Shown here in pieces: positions 5,271 to 8,868 of a stretch of DNA of 8,868 nt; the stretch's first letter is position 1, and every line of letters starts with the position of its first letter. The DNA lies in assembly GCA_001766965.1 (NCBI GenBank), contig MEKM01000046.1, positions 1 to 8,868 of the forward strand, given 5' to 3'. This DNA comes from Acidobacteria bacterium RIFCSPHIGHO2_01_FULL_67_28. Its GTDB lineage: Bacteria > Acidobacteriota > Terriglobia > Acidiferrales > 2-02-FULL-67-57. A program made the position numbers and the translations under genes. The notes under the pieces were generated by a model. That model worked only from the letters and a program-made list of their open reading frames with translations, did not search any database and was not told the origin of the DNA.

Positions 5271-5534
5271 CCTCCGGCGGGCGAACCCCAGGCCCCCTCT
5301 CGAGATGAACCGCAGAGCAGATGGCGGCGTCTGCTTCATGAATCCATTGATAATTTGGCATGGGCTGTCGGGCTAAGCCTTTTACTTGTAGGTTTCATCT
5401 TTGAACCGCAGTGGCGAGCCTTCGCGGAAATAGAAAGCATGTGGAAGTATCCGATTGCGATCGGCGTCACGCTGGCTCTTTTGTTCTTGCTGTGGCGGTT
5501 TTTCGTCCTGTTGCGCGAATGGTCGCGCCGGTGA
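5247..5534 (+). CDS. Small two-helix membrane protein, unknown function
   Basis: A 95-residue protein with no family I recognise. Residues 1-35 are hydrophilic. Two hydrophobic helices follow: about 37-52 (LAWAVGLSLLLVGFIF) and about 68-89 (YPIAIGVTLALLFLLWRFFVLL), ending in REWSRR. The ATG lies inside the 10-bp tandem repeat, so the first seven residues (MHTDTHG) are repeat-derived. The ATGs at 5305 and 5321 are in other frames. AGAAGAG at 5231-5237, inside the end of purS, could serve as a ribosome site with a 9-nt gap. The gene fills the space between purS and glmS with gaps of 6 and 12 nt, and its base composition is less GC-rich than either. The reading frame with its helices looks real; the exact start is uncertain. 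Confidence 0.6.
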   Translation: MHTDTHGLPPAGEPQAPSRDEPQSRWRRLLHESIDNLAWAVGLSLLLVGFIFEPQWRAFAEIESMWKYPIAIGVTLALLFLLWRFFVLLREWSRR

Positions 5535-5546
5535 GATTGCGCTGAC

Positions 5547-7412
<1,866 letters not shown>

Positions 7413-7425
7413 CCCGCCTGCTGCG

Positions 7426-8775
7426 ATGAAGCTTGCGCGCCTCCTAATCGGTTTTGCCCTGACACTTGTTGTCGCCGCCACCGCGCCGGCGCAGTCGGGC
7501 AGGGATCTGCGCCTCGCGTTGACCGGCGACTCCATCCTGACCCAGCGGCTGTCGGTCTATGAGGAGCCGGAGTACCTCCGTCTGGTCGCCCTCATCCGCG
7601 ACGCTGACGCTGCCTTCACCAACTGCGAGATGCTCTTCCACAACTACGAAGCCCCGGCCGCGCCGCTTTCGGGTGGCACCTGGATGGCGGCTCCGCCCGG
7701 GCTGGCGCGCGAGTTCGCGTGGATGGGATTCGATCTGGTCTCGACGGCGAACAATCACGCCTTCGACTACGGCGCCGAAGGCCTTGCGAACACGTTGAAA
7801 GCGCTGGCCGAGGCCGGCCTGGCCGCCGCCGGCACGGGCGAAAACCTGGCTCGCGCCCGCGCCCCCGCTTACTTCGAAACCCGCAATGGGCGCGTGGCCC
7901 TGGTAGCGGCGGCTTCGACCTTCCCCGCAATCGCTCCGGCCGGCGAGCAGCGCCAAGACCTGCGCGGGCGTCCCGGCGTCAGTCCCTTGCGCCATGGTGC
8001 CATCTACTACTTGGACGCGGAAAACTTCGCGGCGCTCGCGGGGCTGAAACGCGCGCTCGGAATGAACGACGAGGGAGAAACGGCCGATCGGCTGGAGTTT
8101 CTGGGTGAAGAGTTTCGCCTGGGCGAGCCGCCGCGAGTCGAAACCCGGGCCGACACGGACGACCTGGCGGAAATCGCGGCCGCGGTGCGGGAAGCACGGC
8201 GGCAAGCCGACTGGGTCATCGTCTCGCTGCACGCCCACGAATCGGGAGAAAGCCACGAGCTCCCGGCGGACTTTGTCGTCGCCTTCGCCCGCGCCATGGT
8301 GGAGGCGGGGGCCGACGTCGTCGTCGGCCACGGACCGCATCGGCTGCGCGGCATCGAGATCTACAAGGGCCGGCCGATTTTTTACAGCCTGGGCAATTTT
8401 GTTTTTCAGAACGAAACCGTGGCGTTCTTGCCGGCGGAGATGTACCGGCAGTACGGGTTGGAGTCCCACCGCGGCCCCGCCGACCTCTACGACGCCCGCA
8501 CTGAAAACGACCGCGTCGGCTTCCCGGCGCACCCGGTCTACTGGGAAAGCGTCGCCGCCGAAGTGCTCTTTGCCGGCGGGCGGCTGGAGGAAGTGCGGCT
8601 CTATCCCATCGTTCTCGGCCACGGCCAACCCCGCCCGCAGCGCGGCCGTCCGGTGCTCGCCACCGGCGCCCAGGGCGAGGAAATTCTGGGCCGGCTGGCG
8701 GAGCTCTCGAAGCCCTTCGGAACCGCGGTGGACGTCCGCGACGGCGTGGGCCGGGTCCGCCTCCCGTCGCGGTAG
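7426..8775 (+). CDS. Secreted CapA-like metallophosphatase
   Basis: A 449-residue protein of the CapA (poly-gamma-glutamate capsule, PGA_cap) family, a calcineurin-like metallophosphoesterase fold. Residues 1-23 are a signal peptide (ARLLIGFALTLVVAATAPAQ) without a lipobox cysteine. Metal-site motifs are in order: LTGDSIL (D35), FTNCEMLF (N66, E68), ANNHAFDYG (N110, H111), SLHAHESGE (H269, H271) and VVGHGPHRLRGIEIYKGRPIFYSLGNFVFQN (H302, H305). ATG 7426 begins the leader directly; the frame is also open upstream inside glmS, but that part is an overlap shadow. It follows glmS by 13 nt, so the two are probably co-transcribed. True capsule synthesis needs capB and capC, which are absent, so the product may be another envelope or extracellular phosphoesterase; I withhold the name capA for that reason. 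The residues about 195-245 form a loop insertion seen in some family members. Confidence 0.9.
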   Translation: MKLARLLIGFALTLVVAATAPAQSGRDLRLALTGDSILTQRLSVYEEPEYLRLVALIRDADAAFTNCEMLFHNYEAPAAPLSGGTWMAAPPGLAREFAWMGFDLVSTANNHAFDYGAEGLANTLKALAEAGLAAAGTGENLARARAPAYFETRNGRVALVAAASTFPAIAPAGEQRQDLRGRPGVSPLRHGAIYYLDAENFAALAGLKRALGMNDEGETADRLEFLGEEFRLGEPPRVETRADTDDLAEIAAAVREARRQADWVIVSLHAHESGESHELPADFVVAFARAMVEAGADVVVGHGPHRLRGIEIYKGRPIFYSLGNFVFQNETVAFLPAEMYRQYGLESHRGPADLYDARTENDRVGFPAHPVYWESVAAEVLFAGGRLEEVRLYPIVLGHGQPRPQRGRPVLATGAQGEEILGRLAELSKPFGTAVDVRDGVGRVRLPSR

Positions 8776-8779
8776 CCGG

Positions 8780-8868
8780 CTAGGCGGGGAGAGGGAGAGG
8801 CAGGCCGGAGGGGCGCTCCTCGCGCACGAACTCCACTTCATCGAATTCCGCCGCGATGCCGACTAGCG
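8780..8868 (-). CDS. 3' end of a minus-strand gene, cut by the window
   Basis: The minus strand is open from the window edge to a TAG at 8782-8780, giving 28 residues that start LVGIAAEFDEVEFVRE and end PLPLPA. About four fifths of the third codon positions are G or C, as in the neighbours, and the acidic/hydrophobic pattern looks like protein. It would converge on the CapA-like gene with a 4-nt gap between the stops. It is too short to identify and could be chance in such GC-rich DNA. Confidence 0.45.
   Translation of the reverse strand, partial: LVGIAAEFDEVEFVREERPSGLPLPLPA

Noticed and set aside
5535..5546. glmS ribozyme or leader riboswitch upstream of glmS
   Set aside because: Only 12 nt separate glmS from the preceding gene, and no ribozyme-like structure can fit without overlapping coding sequence.
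7444..8841. 465-codon open frame antisense to the CapA-like gene
   Set aside because: The plus strand shows a full signal peptide and ordered metal-site motifs; the antisense product has no recognisable domain.

Overview
The window is a GC-rich bacterial chromosome fragment. I infer, without proof, an Acidobacteriota-like soil or sediment lineage. The reasons are the high-GC codon use, the dispersed repeat that reads CHSERSEESL in one frame, the 'accacggatgcacacggat' type repeat, and an ordinary set of housekeeping genes. No rRNA, tRNA, CRISPR, transposase or integrase is visible. Both edges cut genes: a beta-propeller gene on the left and the last 28 codons of a minus-strand gene on the right.

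Left part (1-1120): the 3' part of a secreted or periplasmic WD40-like seven-bladed propeller gene. Its signal peptide is encoded in an exact 63-bp tandem duplication at the window edge. A 76-bp imperfect palindromic repeat fills the gap to the convergent creatininase gene.

Middle (4795 down to 1121, minus strand): six tightly packed genes that look like one transcription unit. In order of transcription they are a class IV-like histone deacetylase/deacylase, a membrane-anchored protein of unknown function, a 51-residue putative zinc-knuckle protein, a putative restriction-endonuclease-fold protein, a small tail-anchored protein, and a secreted creatininase-family hydrolase. Gaps are 10, 54, -4, 22 and 14 nt. 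The three genes in the middle (2255-3768) have clearly lower GC than the flanks and look like an inserted accessory cassette.

A 202-bp divergent intergenic region (4796-4997) carries nested palindromes, a likely minus-strand terminator, a pair of 10-bp direct repeats and two candidate -10 boxes, one for each direction.

Right part (plus strand): purS without purQ or purL beside it, a small two-helix membrane protein whose start lies inside a 10-bp tandem repeat, glmS (glucosamine-6-phosphate synthase, complete) and a secreted CapA-like metallophosphatase. GlmS feeds amino sugars to the cell envelope and CapA-like proteins act at or outside the membrane, so an envelope role for this pair is plausible but not shown. 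The most interesting features are the coupled zinc-knuckle/nuclease-fold pair, the repeat-like insertion inside the deacetylase active domain, the secreted creatininase, and the duplicated signal peptide.
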